NCBI GenBank assembly: GCA_014871385.1
Contig: CM026429.1
Coordinates: forward strand, 7,474,642-7,538,641
DNA: 64,000 nt
Reading direction: 5' to 3'
Source of the DNA: Ceratodon purpureus
Lineage: Eukaryota; Streptophyta; Bryopsida; Pseudoditrichales; Ditrichaceae
Below are positions 47,972 to 59,700 of this stretch, piece after piece. How positions within the stretch are numbered: the first letter of the stretch is position 1; every line of letters begins with the position of its first letter. The position numbers were made by a program, and so were the translations under genes. Under the pieces are notes generated by a model. It was not told the DNA's origin. It did not search any database and saw only the letters and a program-made list of their open reading frames with translations.

Positions 47972-50970
47972 GTGCAGCTATGGCAACAACAACGATCCTA
48001 CAGTTTCAACGTAGATGCCGAATCAACTGACAGCGCAAACAAGGGGGGTGGAGATGAAGATGAAGACCAAGAGACTGGAGATGAAACTAACCATGAGGAG
48101 GCTGAAGATCAAGAAGAGAATCAATATTCGATGGATGAGGTAAGACTTCGTACTGGTGGATGCTATGTTACTTGTAGGGATTTGATAAATAGAATGGCTG
48201 AGTGGAATGTTGTTGGATTTGATGAATTAGGATTCACAAGCTGAAGATACCAAGTTTTCAAATTACGTCTTAGAGATGCGTGGCGTAAGGAAGCTTGGTT
48301 GTAGAAAACAACAGAATCTTCCCAAAAAGATAAAGATTGAGTCACAATGTGAAGACCTTGAAGGAAAGAGTATGAAACATCTTGACACAAGTAAGAGCAA
48401 TACATGTAAGGCACAACAATGCAAATCAAATGAGGACTTCAACAAAGATCTATCTAATGCAACATGCACTCAAGGTCAATACAGAAGGAATGTTGTGCAA
48501 GAGCAATGGGGGCCAAAGAATGTAGATGCAACTTTGCTACATCAACGTAAAAGCAGTAGGCTACCTGAAAGGTCTTACCTCCTACCATTACACAAAAGGT
48601 CCTTTCAAGGTGAAGGATCTAACTTGGGCAAAAAGAATTGTCAAGAGGGAAGAAGAGGTAAAGGTGAAGGTAGTAGATACCATACTGACACATATCAAGA
48701 ACGTGGCAACAATGAAAGCAACCAGTGGCAACATATAGAAGATTTACAAGCTCTAGAGTCACCTCATTGGGAACATGATAATGTTGAAGGCAGCAATAGC
48801 AGAATTTCCTCTCCACTACATCAACAAGAGGAAATAAATCCAAACCAACCTCTTCCCAACAACATTACTAAGCAGCAGTCACTTCAGAAAGGGCATACTA
48901 AGAAAGGAAAGAAAGTATGCAAGAATGGTAATTGGAGCATAGAGACAATGGAGCTAGCCTTTGAGAAATTAGATGAAGGCTACAAGATGACAGAGGTAAG
49001 TGCCTATTTCAAAATTCCAAGAAGTTCATTGAGGGACCACTATCTTGGCATCACAAGAAGCAGAAAGAGAGGACCTCAAGGTATTTTGTCAGCAAATGAA
49101 GAAAAGGCATTGATAAAGTACCTTTAAAAAATGATAGCATTAGAGCATCCTTTGAATCCCTCTCAACTTAAGTTGAAAATTGCAGAAATTACCCAAGAGA
49201 GGGTAACCCCATTCAAAAATGGAGTTTCTGGGGTGAGCTGGTTAAGGTGGTTTAGGAATAGACATCTACAGTTTACTGCAAGAGTTGCACAAGGATTAGA
49301 GATGGGCCGCGCCAAAGGATTATGCCCAACAAATGTGGCAACATTCTATTCCAACTTGGAAGAGGTGTACAAGAAACATGGCTACGCTCCTGATCACATC
49401 TGGAATGTAGATGAATCTGGAGCTCAATCTGGAAAAGAAGGAGGCAAGGTGTTAGCAAGGAGAGGCCAAAGACATGTGCAAACTATAATTCCAAACATTA
49501 CAAAATTTCTTACAGTTTTATCAGCTATCAATGCAGCAGGTGAAATCATCCCGAATTTCTACATTTTCAGGGGATGGCATAGACGCAGGGACTACATTGC
49601 ACTTTGCGAGCCACATGCCACAATGGCAATGCAAGAAAAAGGTTGGATGAACAGCTTTTTGTTTTCGCAATGGATAGCTCACTTTATTGAGGCAATGACA
49701 TCAAAAGGTGGGATTTCGACAACAAATCGCCACCTTACGATTCTAGATGGCCATAACAGCCATGTGACACTAGAAGTCATCATCCAAGCCAAAGAGGTAG
49801 GATTAGATTTGCTTACATTGCCAAGTCATACATCTCATGCAATGCACCCTCTGGATGTTGCTGTCTTCAAGCCATTCAAGACAGCATTTAGAGCCTATAG
49901 AGATATCTGGTCAATGAACCACAAAGGGATTGTTCCAAAAAAAGAGGATTTAGCTCAATGGGTATCATTAGCTCTTAAGAGGGCAACCACAGCACAAAAT
50001 ATCAAGGCAGGGTTTAGTGCAACAGGGATTTGGCCTTATAATCCAGAAAAGATGACATTGAAGATGCAACCAAGTGAAGGATTCAAGGAAAAAACTTACC
50101 AGGTTACAGTATCGGAAATTATGGATGAAGAACCTATTCTGCCATCACAAGGTGTAACTCATGACTTTGTGGACGTTGAAGGTGGCGCCCCTTTTGGAGA
50201 TCCTCCACAAAGCGAAGAACATGGATCAGCCAACAAGCCATCAAAGGAGACCAGTGAGTTACTGAAACTACCTATACATGTTGTGCGGCCTGCTAGAATA
50301 AGGTCAATCCTCTAGTAGATTATTCAATGTCACACATCTTGACTTCAGATCAATATTGTGAATCATGGAATTCATAGCAGCAAGAAGAGAAAATGCACAG
50401 GAAGAAGCCAAAAAGAAGAGAGAAGATGCAAAACTTACCAATGAGAAAAGAGTAATTGAGAAGGCTGAACTTGAAGTTGCTAAGAGAATTAGGGTTACCG
50501 AAAGAGAGGCAAAGAAAAGGTTTGACAAACAATGGAGCACATTAGCCATTAGAGAAGCTAGGGAGAAACTTCAAAGACTTATGAAGGCAGGTGGAGAGCC
50601 ATCACTGTTGGTACCATATTGTGGGTACCAACCTGCACAATGTAGGGCCAATCAAGCCATTGCAATCTCCCGATTGAAGGCAAAACGTGAGAGACAAAGA
50701 GCAAGAAAAGGGAACATACCACATTTTCCTCCCTTAATGGAAGTGCTTGGGACATTTGCATTTTGGTCATCACAAGTATCACCAGCATGGAGGCAAGTCA
50801 TGCAACATCGCTCAAGTCTGAATCAAGCCTCTCAACCGAGCCAATCTCAATTAAAACAAGCAAATCCAGCAATTGCCCTTCTTCATGGACATCCCAACCA
50901 AGCAACAACAAGCAAGGCACCTACACCTTCGAACAGGTCAACACAGGACAGAAACCAAGCTCCAAGCTAA
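47972..50970 (+). mobile_element. Pogo/Tigger-like transposase gene, disrupted
   Basis: The core is one frame from 48276 to 50315, broken by a single TAA at 49125-49127. Before the stop lies a helix-turn-helix segment (WSIETMELAFEKLDEGYKMT, then SAYFKIPRSSLRDHYLG), the psq/CENP-B-type DNA-binding region. After it come WLRWFRNRHLQF and a DDE_1 catalytic domain with candidate acidic residues in WNVDESG, ILDGHNSH and HPLDVAVFK. An upstream frame (47972-48244) ends near a donor (GATGAG then GTAAGA), and a Lys/Glu-rich coiled-coil frame (50365-50970) follows in another frame, so extra exons or a frameshift are likely. Similar genes also occur as domesticated proteins, but the stop argues for a dead transposon copy. 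Terminal repeats and the TA duplication were not found. Confidence 0.8.
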
Positions 50971-51023
50971 ATTGCAACTTAGAACAAAATCTTATTGGAG
51001 TATATATGTTTATTTTTCTTTAT

Positions 51024-51100
51024 CTCTTTAGAGGATCTTATCTTTACAATATGCTAGAGATGTTCTCTTTAGGGGATCTTATCTTTATCTACTAGAGATG
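51024..51100. repeat. About 41-bp direct tandem repeat, 2 copies, downstream of the pogo-like gene
   Basis: CTCTTTAGAGGATCTTATCT at 51024 recurs as CTCTTTAGGGGATCTTATCT at 51065, and both run to an (A/G)CTAGAGATG. A GATGTTCTCT/AGAGAACATC inverted pair (about 51059 and 51116) overlaps it. It lies between the transposase end and the truncated SPX-MFS remnant, so it may mark the transposon edge. Confidence 0.7.
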
Positions 51101-51234
51101 GGCATCCAATACTTAGAGAACATCTAAAAGTTAAGGGCCCAAAACTATCAAGACTTCCTCTAACATAACAAGAAAACATCCTATATGAAGTATTATATTT
51201 TCTACTGTGCTTGGAAAAGGATCTGTTTGTGTAC

Positions 51235-52996
51235 CAATCTTGGAAAATGTTGCAGGCATAGCTTCCAACGACATAATTGACAGGCAGCACAGTGAGTCCT
51301 AGAAGAGCCAAAAACAAAGCCACAGGATGAGTGCCCCAGATGAAATAGTACTGTGTGACCACACTGGACTTTGATAACATGATTTCCATCGCAAATTTCA
51401 ACATGAACTAAATATATAGCTGGACCAGCAACATACCCCCCAATAAAGATGAGGAAAAACCTACATGCAGAAAATTACGCATATGAAATATTTATGTTGA
51501 AAGATCATTGATGAGGCAACAGATGGATAGTTCTTCCTATCTCAGGAATTCGATTCACATATGATTTAATAAAATGTATGAGTAAGCCAATTACAAGTGT
51601 ATGTAACTTTAGCCAAAACTTCAAATTCAGACCTCATGCACACAACCAAAAGTAATGGCTGTTGAAGCTTACTGTTGACTCGACAAAAACTGATATTTGA
51701 TTTCTCTCATATCTGCTAAAGTACTACATGAATTTGACGAAGCAAGAACAAGACCAAGAATATTTACCTTTACAGGAGTTGTTAGTAGTTTGTATGCTTC
51801 CAAAAAGGAAGTTGCTGCCTTCTTAGAGTGCTTCTTAGAGTCACGGTCCGAGTTGCTAGCGTCTACAATAAGCAGCCAGGAAATAAAGGTTATAGAAAAC
51901 AAGAGTTATTTTTGGGTAAGAGCTGAAATTCGAGGGCATGTGGAATCATGGAAAATGAGATGGATTTTGTCACAAAAAGGTAACCTGCTTCTGCTTTTGC
52001 TTCATCAAGATCGGCATCGGAGAGCTTCAAAGAATCAACTGATAAAAAGGGTTCCAAGAGGCCATCCTCTCCTTCTCGACTTTCTCCCCTTTTCGCATGA
52101 TTATCTGCATTTTCAAGCAACAAGAATTAAAACTCTTCCATCCCACGAGATAGATAAGAGAAGCTGGAAAGTATTTATATCAACAGACAAAGTTTTAAAT
52201 AGATGTGATTTTCTCACCGGAAGCATACTTGCAGATGCTGACGGGCTGCCTTCATCCACTATCGGAGGTTTATGTGCAGGCTCCTTTAAGCCTAAGAGAA
52301 CCCATGTAAGGTAGAGAAACCAAGCAACGGCCATAATCCACCCAGGCAGAGTATTTGCAGTAAATGTGAGCCCCAATGCCGTGTACTTGAACTCCATCAA
52401 ACCTGCCAAAGCAGGACCAGAGGGCATTCCCAAGGCACTTGCACTCACAAATGCAGCCGACGCTTGCAGCCGAAATTTTGAAGGAACACAATCGTTGATG
52501 TACCGCCTGTTGACTGCTCTAGCGGAACCCAGACTGATCATGCACCATCCCACTCCATCAGTGACATAAGGAGGTTTCCACCACATTGAAACTTGAGAAG
52601 AATTTATTCTTTATTGACACAAGTGAAAAGAGGAACAAGAGACAAGTTAGATGTCCTTACTGAGCTAGCAAAAGAACCAACTACAATGAAATTTTCAAAT
52701 CTATAAAGAGAGCGTGTTGGATATGAGTGCTTACCCACAGAACAGGCGGCCGACGAGAAGCATGGTCACAGAATTGAAGTTGTAGGCAAGGGCATACATC
52801 AGGTTTCCAAAGCAAAGGATAAAACTACAGAAAACTAAGGGTCCATACTAGGACTTATTCGGCAAAGCACTCAAGTAAACAGATGAAACTAATTGGGCCA
52901 CATCCATGGAGCCAATAATCATTCCACAAAGTGTTGGTGTAGCCCCCAAGCTTGTAGCGTACTTATCAGAGGTTAGCGAATGATGAATGTATTCAC
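51235..52996 (-). pseudogene. Truncated SPX-MFS (PHT5/VPT-type) vacuolar phosphate transporter
   Basis: Exon-like blocks at 52996-52735, 52533-52218, about 52110-51988, 51862-51768 and about 51424-51235 encode part of the MFS half of a plant SPX-MFS protein, the tonoplast phosphate transporter family. Diagnostic stretches are [57 protein letters not shown] and a [13 protein letters not shown]...LGLTVLPVN block. The SPX domain and first membrane segments are missing upstream. The last quarter is missing downstream, ending in an intron next to the pogo-like insertion. There are stops at 52848-52850 and 51408-51410, a frame slip near 52.98 kb, and a phase mismatch before the third block. It cannot encode a transporter. 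Confidence 0.85.
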
Positions 52997-53552
52997 CTGA
53001 CAAGATATTGAATGAGCCAGATAATAAATCAGAAAATCAACGCGACTATACCACATTAGAAACACAAATTATAATTGAAGCTTTGTAATGTAAAAACCGT
53101 TATGGCTTAGGCTAAAACACTCACCATATAAAGGTATGTGTTCACAAGATTGAGCACAAGCGATATAAAATGGTGTTTCTCCAATTCAAGCTCTTCTCCT
53201 CTATTGGAACATCTCCTCTTCATTCACTTACTTGTCGTCAAAACCCCTGATCACTGTACGAAGTTTTGATCATGCCACTGTTATATTACCTTGCTTGCAG
53301 CAACTGGAGCACGCTTGGATTACGTCCGTGATCATTTCCATTAACTTGTATCTCTGGGGACTCTTTTGTACAACAACTGTTCATTTAAATAGAAAAAACG
53401 TCAATATGCAAGAAGCGGTCATAAATCCGATACAAGCGAAGTAGAAAATGAAGAGACTACCGAATTTGTGGAGTATCTGTTAAAAAATAGCTCAAACAAT
53501 TAAAAACTGTATCATACCTGTTTCGAAGAAATCGCTCCTTCATTCAAGGATT

Positions 53553-54299
53553 GAACTGGTCTCGCTTCTGCCATCGTTCGCGAAGCAGTGGAAAATATCG
53601 ATCAAGTTCAGGATCAAAATAGAAACATAGCAAATCTGCATGAAAACAGTCAAAAATGAGAAGTTAACAAAGAAGACCCTGAGCAAATACATCACTTTGC
53701 CTTTGCTAAGCAACAACACTTCTACATAACAAGTAGTAATTCATATACTGTTCATGTTGTGATCTACTCTTAGTATTATCGTATGGCTCAATCACAACAG
53801 AGTTTAAGAGTACTTACCTTCTTCACAGACGCCATCATGAGGAAGAGCACCGTGGACATGAATGTAGAACCGATCCTCGGTGTCGCCCACTTGTTCCAAA
53901 ACTTTAAGAATCAAATAGAGGTCGTCCACGGCTCCCTTGACAGTTGTCCCTGTCGAAACAACAGATTGATTTTCTTAGCTGCTCTAATAATTCAGAAAAA
54001 TTCTACCTATGAAAAGATGATCTCAAGAAGCTGTGAAAACGGATCTGAATTGATTGCATTCATGATCCACAAGCTACTTCTGAAAAATAGCTCCAAGAAC
54101 AACATTCGCAGGGCATTGCAACAGACCACAATTGGCTCATCTTATGTTTAAAATTGAGCGTCTCTGTTTATAATATCTACTTACTGAAAATGTCGTTCAA
54201 AATTGCAGGTCTGTCCTTTCCTTTGGTCAGCTTGCGCTCCAAGTCAGCGCAACCAATCTCGCCGGACAGGAGCGTATCTACATACACAGCCTCCATTCC
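53553..54299 (-). CDS. Unidentified 3' gene end, three in-frame exons (partial)
   Basis: I do not recognise this sequence. Three minus-strand blocks, 54299-54185, 53949-53818 and 53640-53553, join through good GT-AG sites (donors GTAAGT and GTAAGT, acceptors TTTTCAG, CGACAG and ATGCAG) with matching phases. They give about 111 codons and a TGA stop. The peptide is acidic and well composed, with [33 protein letters not shown] and [20 protein letters not shown]. Unlike its neighbours on both sides it carries no stop or frameshift. It sits between the broken PEPC 5' end and the SPX-MFS remnant, all on the same strand. It could be the end of an unknown gene whose 5' part is missing, or a chimera continuing from the PEPC exon, which ends in the same phase. 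Confidence 0.4.
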
Positions 54300-54683
54300 C
54301 TGAAAACCACACGATAATATCAACCATGCTCACAGACTTTCAAGAACCCCCACCTCCCGGGGAGCCTGGGTGACGTAACAACATTAAATAGCGAAAGCAC
54401 AGCAAATTCATGTAAAGCATTACCACAATAGAAAGAAAAGCCGCAATAGCACAGCACAGACCACAATAGCACGGCACATCCGTCGAGAAAAGTGACCAAG
54501 AAGCCTAGAAGACAGAGAAATGTAAATCTCTGGAGGCATACAACACTCCATCCAGAAGAACTTTTCTCCTGGAAATATCAAATATGACGAGGCTTGCACA
54601 AGTGAGTAATTAGGAATATTTGGCATGACCCATATTGAGAGACACCATAACTTCAAGCGAGTAGTTGTAGGCTATAGACAGAC

Positions 54684-55544
54684 CTGTCTTTGAAGAGCTT
54701 CATCTAGCTCGCGCTTCACCTCGGCCGTGATGTCCTTTTAGTACATCTGCGACAGACAATGACGAATCCGAGAGTGCTTCTGCAACAAAGATCGGCGAAT
54801 AGATTGGGTAGGATGCGCGGTCAGGACCAAATCCACGGTTTGGTTCTTAAGGGCCTCGAAAATCTCTTCCGTTGTATTCTTCAGCTGCTTCACCAGACGC
54901 TGGAAACTCTGCTCAAAATCTGATTCCGTGAGCGCACTGCTCTCATCACCGAGATCACCCCTCGTCTTGCGCGACTTCCGGTACGCAATCTGCACCTCCT
55001 CTGCCAAGTTCCCAAGGTTAAGCATGTGTGAGAAGGAACTCGCCACCACAATTGAATCACCTGCGTCTAGGTTGTTGAGCAAAGAGGATAGCTACTGGAG
55101 CTTCTCCACATCCTCGTCATCCGTCTCACAAAACGCTCTCGACAATTCTTAGCATTTCTGCACCTGAGGTGGAGAAAAAACAAGGCAAACACATTAGGTC
55201 AAGAAAAAGAGATACAGATCTCCACACAAACATCAACCTACCCACATCAAACTCCACACACCATCCAAAACTCCCAATCCCAAAAAATAAAACAACGCCT
55301 CTGCAAGCTCATCACGGAAATTATACCGTCTCTTTTAGCTCCTTGCCGTGCAGATCCTCCACAATGTCGAGGAATCGATCCAGCAAGAGCGCGTCGTACT
55401 CAATAAGCTTATCATCATCTGAGACTCGCTTTGGCACGAGCGACATACCAGAAAATCCTAAATCAATATCTAACACAGAATGATCAAACGCGACAGAACA
55501 CGGTTTTTCAGAGTAAATGAATACTAACCCGACGAGGACGCCAT
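54684..55544 (-). pseudogene. 5' part of a plant PEP carboxylase gene, with three stops
   Basis: Blocks 55544-55529 (MASSSG start), 55457-55327 and 55163-54684 read as the N-terminal quarter of plant-type phosphoenolpyruvate carboxylase, the cytosolic enzyme that fixes bicarbonate onto PEP. Recognisable segments are [40 protein letters not shown], and [20 protein letters not shown] with the conserved HPTQ. Splice sites are good and phases match. Three in-frame stops lie in the third block, at 55149-55151, 55092-55094 and 54738-54740, while the surrounding residues stay highly conserved. The catalytic three quarters (including the later active-site motifs) are absent. This is a recent, truncated pseudogene, not a functional gene. 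Confidence 0.88.
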
Positions 55545-57235
55545 GAAGATTACCTTCAGTGCTAGAGTTAGTGCCTAGTACTCGTCTCTCTCGAGCTCCC
55601 ACAACCTCGCTAACCAGTCCATCACACCAACCTCAAAATTGTCGAAGAGTGAAAGACGTAGTTGCTTTCGATTAAGGAATCGCCTAAGTTGTTGATGGAG
55701 AAATGCTGCAGACAACGTCTGGGAGGAGAGACCGCAGAGAGATCTCGGAAGAATGCAAGATGGCGCGCAGGGCGAAAGGCGGGATGGTGCCAAGCAAGGG
55801 TTTGGTAATAGTAACAACATGGAGCCGTTGCTGGCTCGGTCTTCTTTCAGCTGGCTTCTCAGGGCACATTATTAGGTTTGTTTGTTTTTTATTTTAATGC
55901 ACGGGATCTCGTGAGTCATGCATTGGTTATGGGCAGCAGTCTACGCCGGAATTAGATCGATGGGTGGTTGGCATTTTAAAACCAAACTATTTGTTTTTTA
56001 ATAAGGGAAGTGAAGGTGATATAGACATGATTTCTTCGCCACCGGTTCATGGAATGGCGGATATGGGCACTTTTGCAACCCCTTTTCAGATGAACAGGGA
56101 GTGGCCACCGCATGCCTTGCTTGACAGTTTAACCTTTTTCTAATTTTTCATTGTAGTATTTTTGTTAATTACAGACTAATTTGGAAAAATATTACGATAC
56201 TTGCAATGCATTCAGAATACTTTTTGACATCTTTGAGAAATCTTTTCCACCTCAAATTTTGTTACCAGCATACTTCAGTTACAAATCGTGTTGGAAATAG
56301 GATGGTTTACCATATACCAACTCAGAATTCAAACAACTGCTCAAGTTTAAATCATAGATACTTTCAAACTTATATAAAGATTTATGAAGAAAGTACAATC
56401 TCTAGGTTCATTTGTTTATTTGCACAGCATGACATCACCAACAAGTGGGATAGTAAATAATTTCATTCCTAGCAATTAAAACTTCACCTCGTTTCTATTC
56501 TGATCCTTAGACCCTGTAAACAAAAAACACAATCCATTTAATAAAAATAACAAATGCAAAAGTTAAAAGTCTATAGCAGATTCCATTTGCTAAAAAATAA
56601 AAAGCGAAGAATTACATACTTACCATCATGGCCAAACCAAATGAAAAAGCCATACGATACATGATCTGTATCAGTATGGATATTACAATGATAATTTCTG
56701 GTAGTACACATTGTTGTGAACATTGCATTACTTAGGCAGATATTATCATCAGCAGTGATGCCTTCTTCCTTTTATACATTCTCCAAATGTTCAAAAACAT
56801 TTTGAAATTGCATCTTCAAATTATTACAAAGCATACATGCTAACTGATCTGCACAATAGTAGCACCTTTGGACATTATGTCAAAACTTATAAAAATCACA
56901 CACAAACATTAGTTCAAATCATAAAAATTGTAATATTAAAGATATTCATGAAAAATACCATTTAAAAAAATGAATCGACATCTAAATCTCAAGGCTTTTA
57001 ATAATTACCTTCCAATCTCTCAATAAGCATAGCAATGTCTAAAAATAACAATTTTTGCATTATAATCCGCCCTCTTCATTTCACCATGTTTTGTTGAACA
57101 TCCTTGGCCTCCAAAAAAGTACTAAGCTTAGTCAAAGTTGTGAGGGCACTGGAAGTAAATCTACCATTCACAAGTAAGAAATCAAATCTTCATGCTCAAG
57201 TTTCAATGCAGAGGGTCGGAGCCGCAACCTTCTAG
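55545..57235. other. Intergenic, AT-rich, with probable transposase debris at the right end
   Basis: The first 300 bp upstream of the PEPC start codon may be its old promoter and leader. From about 56.9 kb the minus strand reads stop-broken protein-like segments (for example ALTTLTKLSTFLEAKDVQQN) contiguous with the repeat that follows, suggesting a dead transposase. No intact gene is present. Confidence 0.4.
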
Positions 57236-57239
57236 AAAT

Positions 57240-59700
57240 CTCCATGCTCCTCCTCCAAATCAAACTCTTTAGCCCAATACACCTTTGGCCTAACCTTCTG
57301 AATTATGGAAATAGTTACAAGGTTTTCCTCCCCAGAATACCATGCTCCTTAAGTTTTCAAAGTATCTATGCATTTCTTCTCTGAACTCACGAAATGCACA
57401 TTTAAAAAATGTTTATTTAATTTTTTTACAATCGTTGGAATACGGTTCTTTTACACTCATTGCATGTATATTTTATCTTACTAGGATCTGTGAAAAGATC
57501 ATGCTCTTTAAAAAAACGGAGTATAAAGATACAACTTTTCTAACCATACGTGAACTTTCCTTGTATGATGAACACCTATAGTGCTCTCAATATTAGGTAC
57601 CAAGCAATCACAAAAATGGCACTTGTGTTCCAAAGGGTTATCAATCCCTGAAAACTTCATTTGTTGGTCAGCTTGCTTTTTGGCCTTTGATCGATGCTTT
57701 TTGGCTCTCTTGTAGATAAGAAGTCAGGGATTAAATTTTCACATCACTTGTATATTTAAAAATAAACTATACAAAACTCTGTTTTGAATACTACCCAACA
57801 ATAAAGAAAGAGACACCTTAGAGCATCTTGTTGTACGGTGAGTAATGTCATAGAACAACCCAGCAAAAAGTAGACTCTTTTTAAATTGCCTAATCTCCAC
57901 GACCAAAGTTTAATCTAGGATATTAAAGCATCTTGTGACGATGTGAGTCTATGTCACAAAGCCACTCAATACTAATCCAAGAAAAGACTTTAGTTACGGA
58001 AGTCCTAAATACAAATTCTAAATACTAAAATCAGCGCAATATATCTCTCAAAGCTAAGAATTACAATAGTATACAAATATTTAATACTCAGCTCATACAA
58101 CTCAATCTGGTTAGGCAATTCAATGCATACATAAAATTGAACAAAGTCATGAATATCCAAGTTGAAAAAGCAGAAATCAAGAAAACAAAAAGGCACATAC
58201 TACTCTAAAAAACAATCATACCGCAAGCTTCCATGGTTAAGGTAGCTCCAGCAATTGTTGGCCGCGAAGCTCAGTATGATGCGGAGTTCTTCAGTGAGCA
58301 GGTTGGCAATCAATTTGTTTCATTCGCATAAGCTTGCTGTCCACTATGTTTCAGTTTAATTTTACTTCATTTGCTGAAGTTTGCAGTCCATTCTGTTTCT
58401 AGTCTCTTTCAGCTTGCTATATAAACTTGTTTCAATTTGAATTGTACCAACATTGAAAGTTGAAGCTTGTGGGACATTTTGTTTCAAGTCTCTTTCAGCT
58501 TGCTCTCCATTATGTTTGAATTTGATTTTACTTTTTTTGGATACAGCTTGCAGTTCATTTTGTTTCAAGTCTCTTTCACATGCAACATGGCATTCTTATG
58601 AACATCACTACATGGCTATACACCAACGGTAACTGTTAATAAAACCTCTGAAGTAAAGGAATATGATCTTTTAAACAATGTTACAAATACCCCTATAAAA
58701 TGCATTGTACTTGCAAAGGGCTCCTCCTCTAAATTAAACTTCCCTATCCAATACACCTTTGGCCTAACCCTATAAACTCTATAAATAATGACAAGCTCTT
58801 TCACATCAGAATACCATGTCCCTAAAAATTCAAAGTGTCAAAATATTTTTTCTCTGAACTCACAAAATGCACATTTAGTAAATGTGATTTTAATTTTTTT
58901 TACATAAGCTAGAATCTTTGTCTTCCCATATCCATTGCAAGTGTATTTTTTTCCTACTAGAATCTGGAAAAAGACCATGATCTATAAAGAACGGAGTATA
59001 CACATACAACATTTCTAACCGTAGGTGAGTTTTCTATATGTAATAAACTCTAAAATGTTCTCAGAATTAGATACAAAGCAATCACAAAAAAAACACTTCT
59101 CTTTCAAAGGATCTTCAATCCCTGAGAACTTTCTTCGGTGACCATCTCATTTTTTCTGATTTTGATCAGTGGATTTTTACTCTACTGTAAAAAAGAAGTC
59201 AGGGATTAGATTTTAACATTACTTGTAAATTTTAAAAAATAAACTACAACAAATTCTATTTTGAAAGTTACCCAACAGTAAAGAAAAACAATACTTTAGA
59301 GCATCTTGTTACACTATGTGTATTGTCCTAGTACAACTCAGCAAAAAGTATATTAAGGCATCTTGTGACAATATGAGAATAAGTCACACCGCCACTCAAC
59401 ATTAATCCCAGACATGTCTTTAGCTACAGAAGTCCTAAATATGATATGTGAAAATGCAAATGCTAAAATCAGCGCTATACAGCCCTCAAAGTCCAAAATT
59501 ACAACATTGTACAAGTATTGACGGCTTAGCCTATAGAACCCAATCCATTTGAGCAATTCAATACATAACATCAAACAAACCCACAGATATTCAATATGAA
59601 AGAACATAAAACAACAAAACAAAAGGAGATTTATTAATCTGCAACAACAATCCTCTCGCAAAACACCCTTATATAAACATCACCACATGGCTGTATACAA
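57240..59700. repeat. Two diverged direct copies of a roughly 1-kb repeat
   Basis: Copy A runs about 57240-58235 plus 58590-58630. Copy B runs about 58715-59700. They share long stretches, for example AATACACCTTTGGCCTAACC, GAAGTCAGGGATTA and TTAGAGCATCTTGTT, in the same order. Minus-strand translations give broken zinc-finger-like pieces (KCHFCDC) and RPKVYW(A/I) then (F)(D/N)LEEE in both copies, so the unit is probably part of a decayed DNA-transposon transposase duplicated in tandem. Copy A is split by a 350-bp insertion. Confidence 0.75.
58236..58589. repeat. Insertion in repeat copy A containing three roughly 80-bp degenerate repeats
   Basis: Relative to copy B this segment is extra. Its left part holds a 23-codon plus-strand frame (MVKVAPAIVGREAQYDAEFF) ending at a GAGCAG then GTTGGC donor-like site, which looks like a stray exon. 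From about 58330 to 58578 three units of about 80 bp follow, each ending in GTTTC(A/T)AGTCTCTTTCA, with CAGCTTGCT at the joins. The origin is unknown. Confidence 0.55.

Noticed and set aside
50990-51240. Terminal inverted repeat of the pogo-like element
   Set aside because: Only local hairpins and a direct repeat were found. No matching partner with a TA duplication was seen in the left flank.
51235-55544. Helitron boundaries around the gene fragments
   Set aside because: I could not locate a convincing CTRR end with a preceding hairpin, so the capture mechanism is left open.
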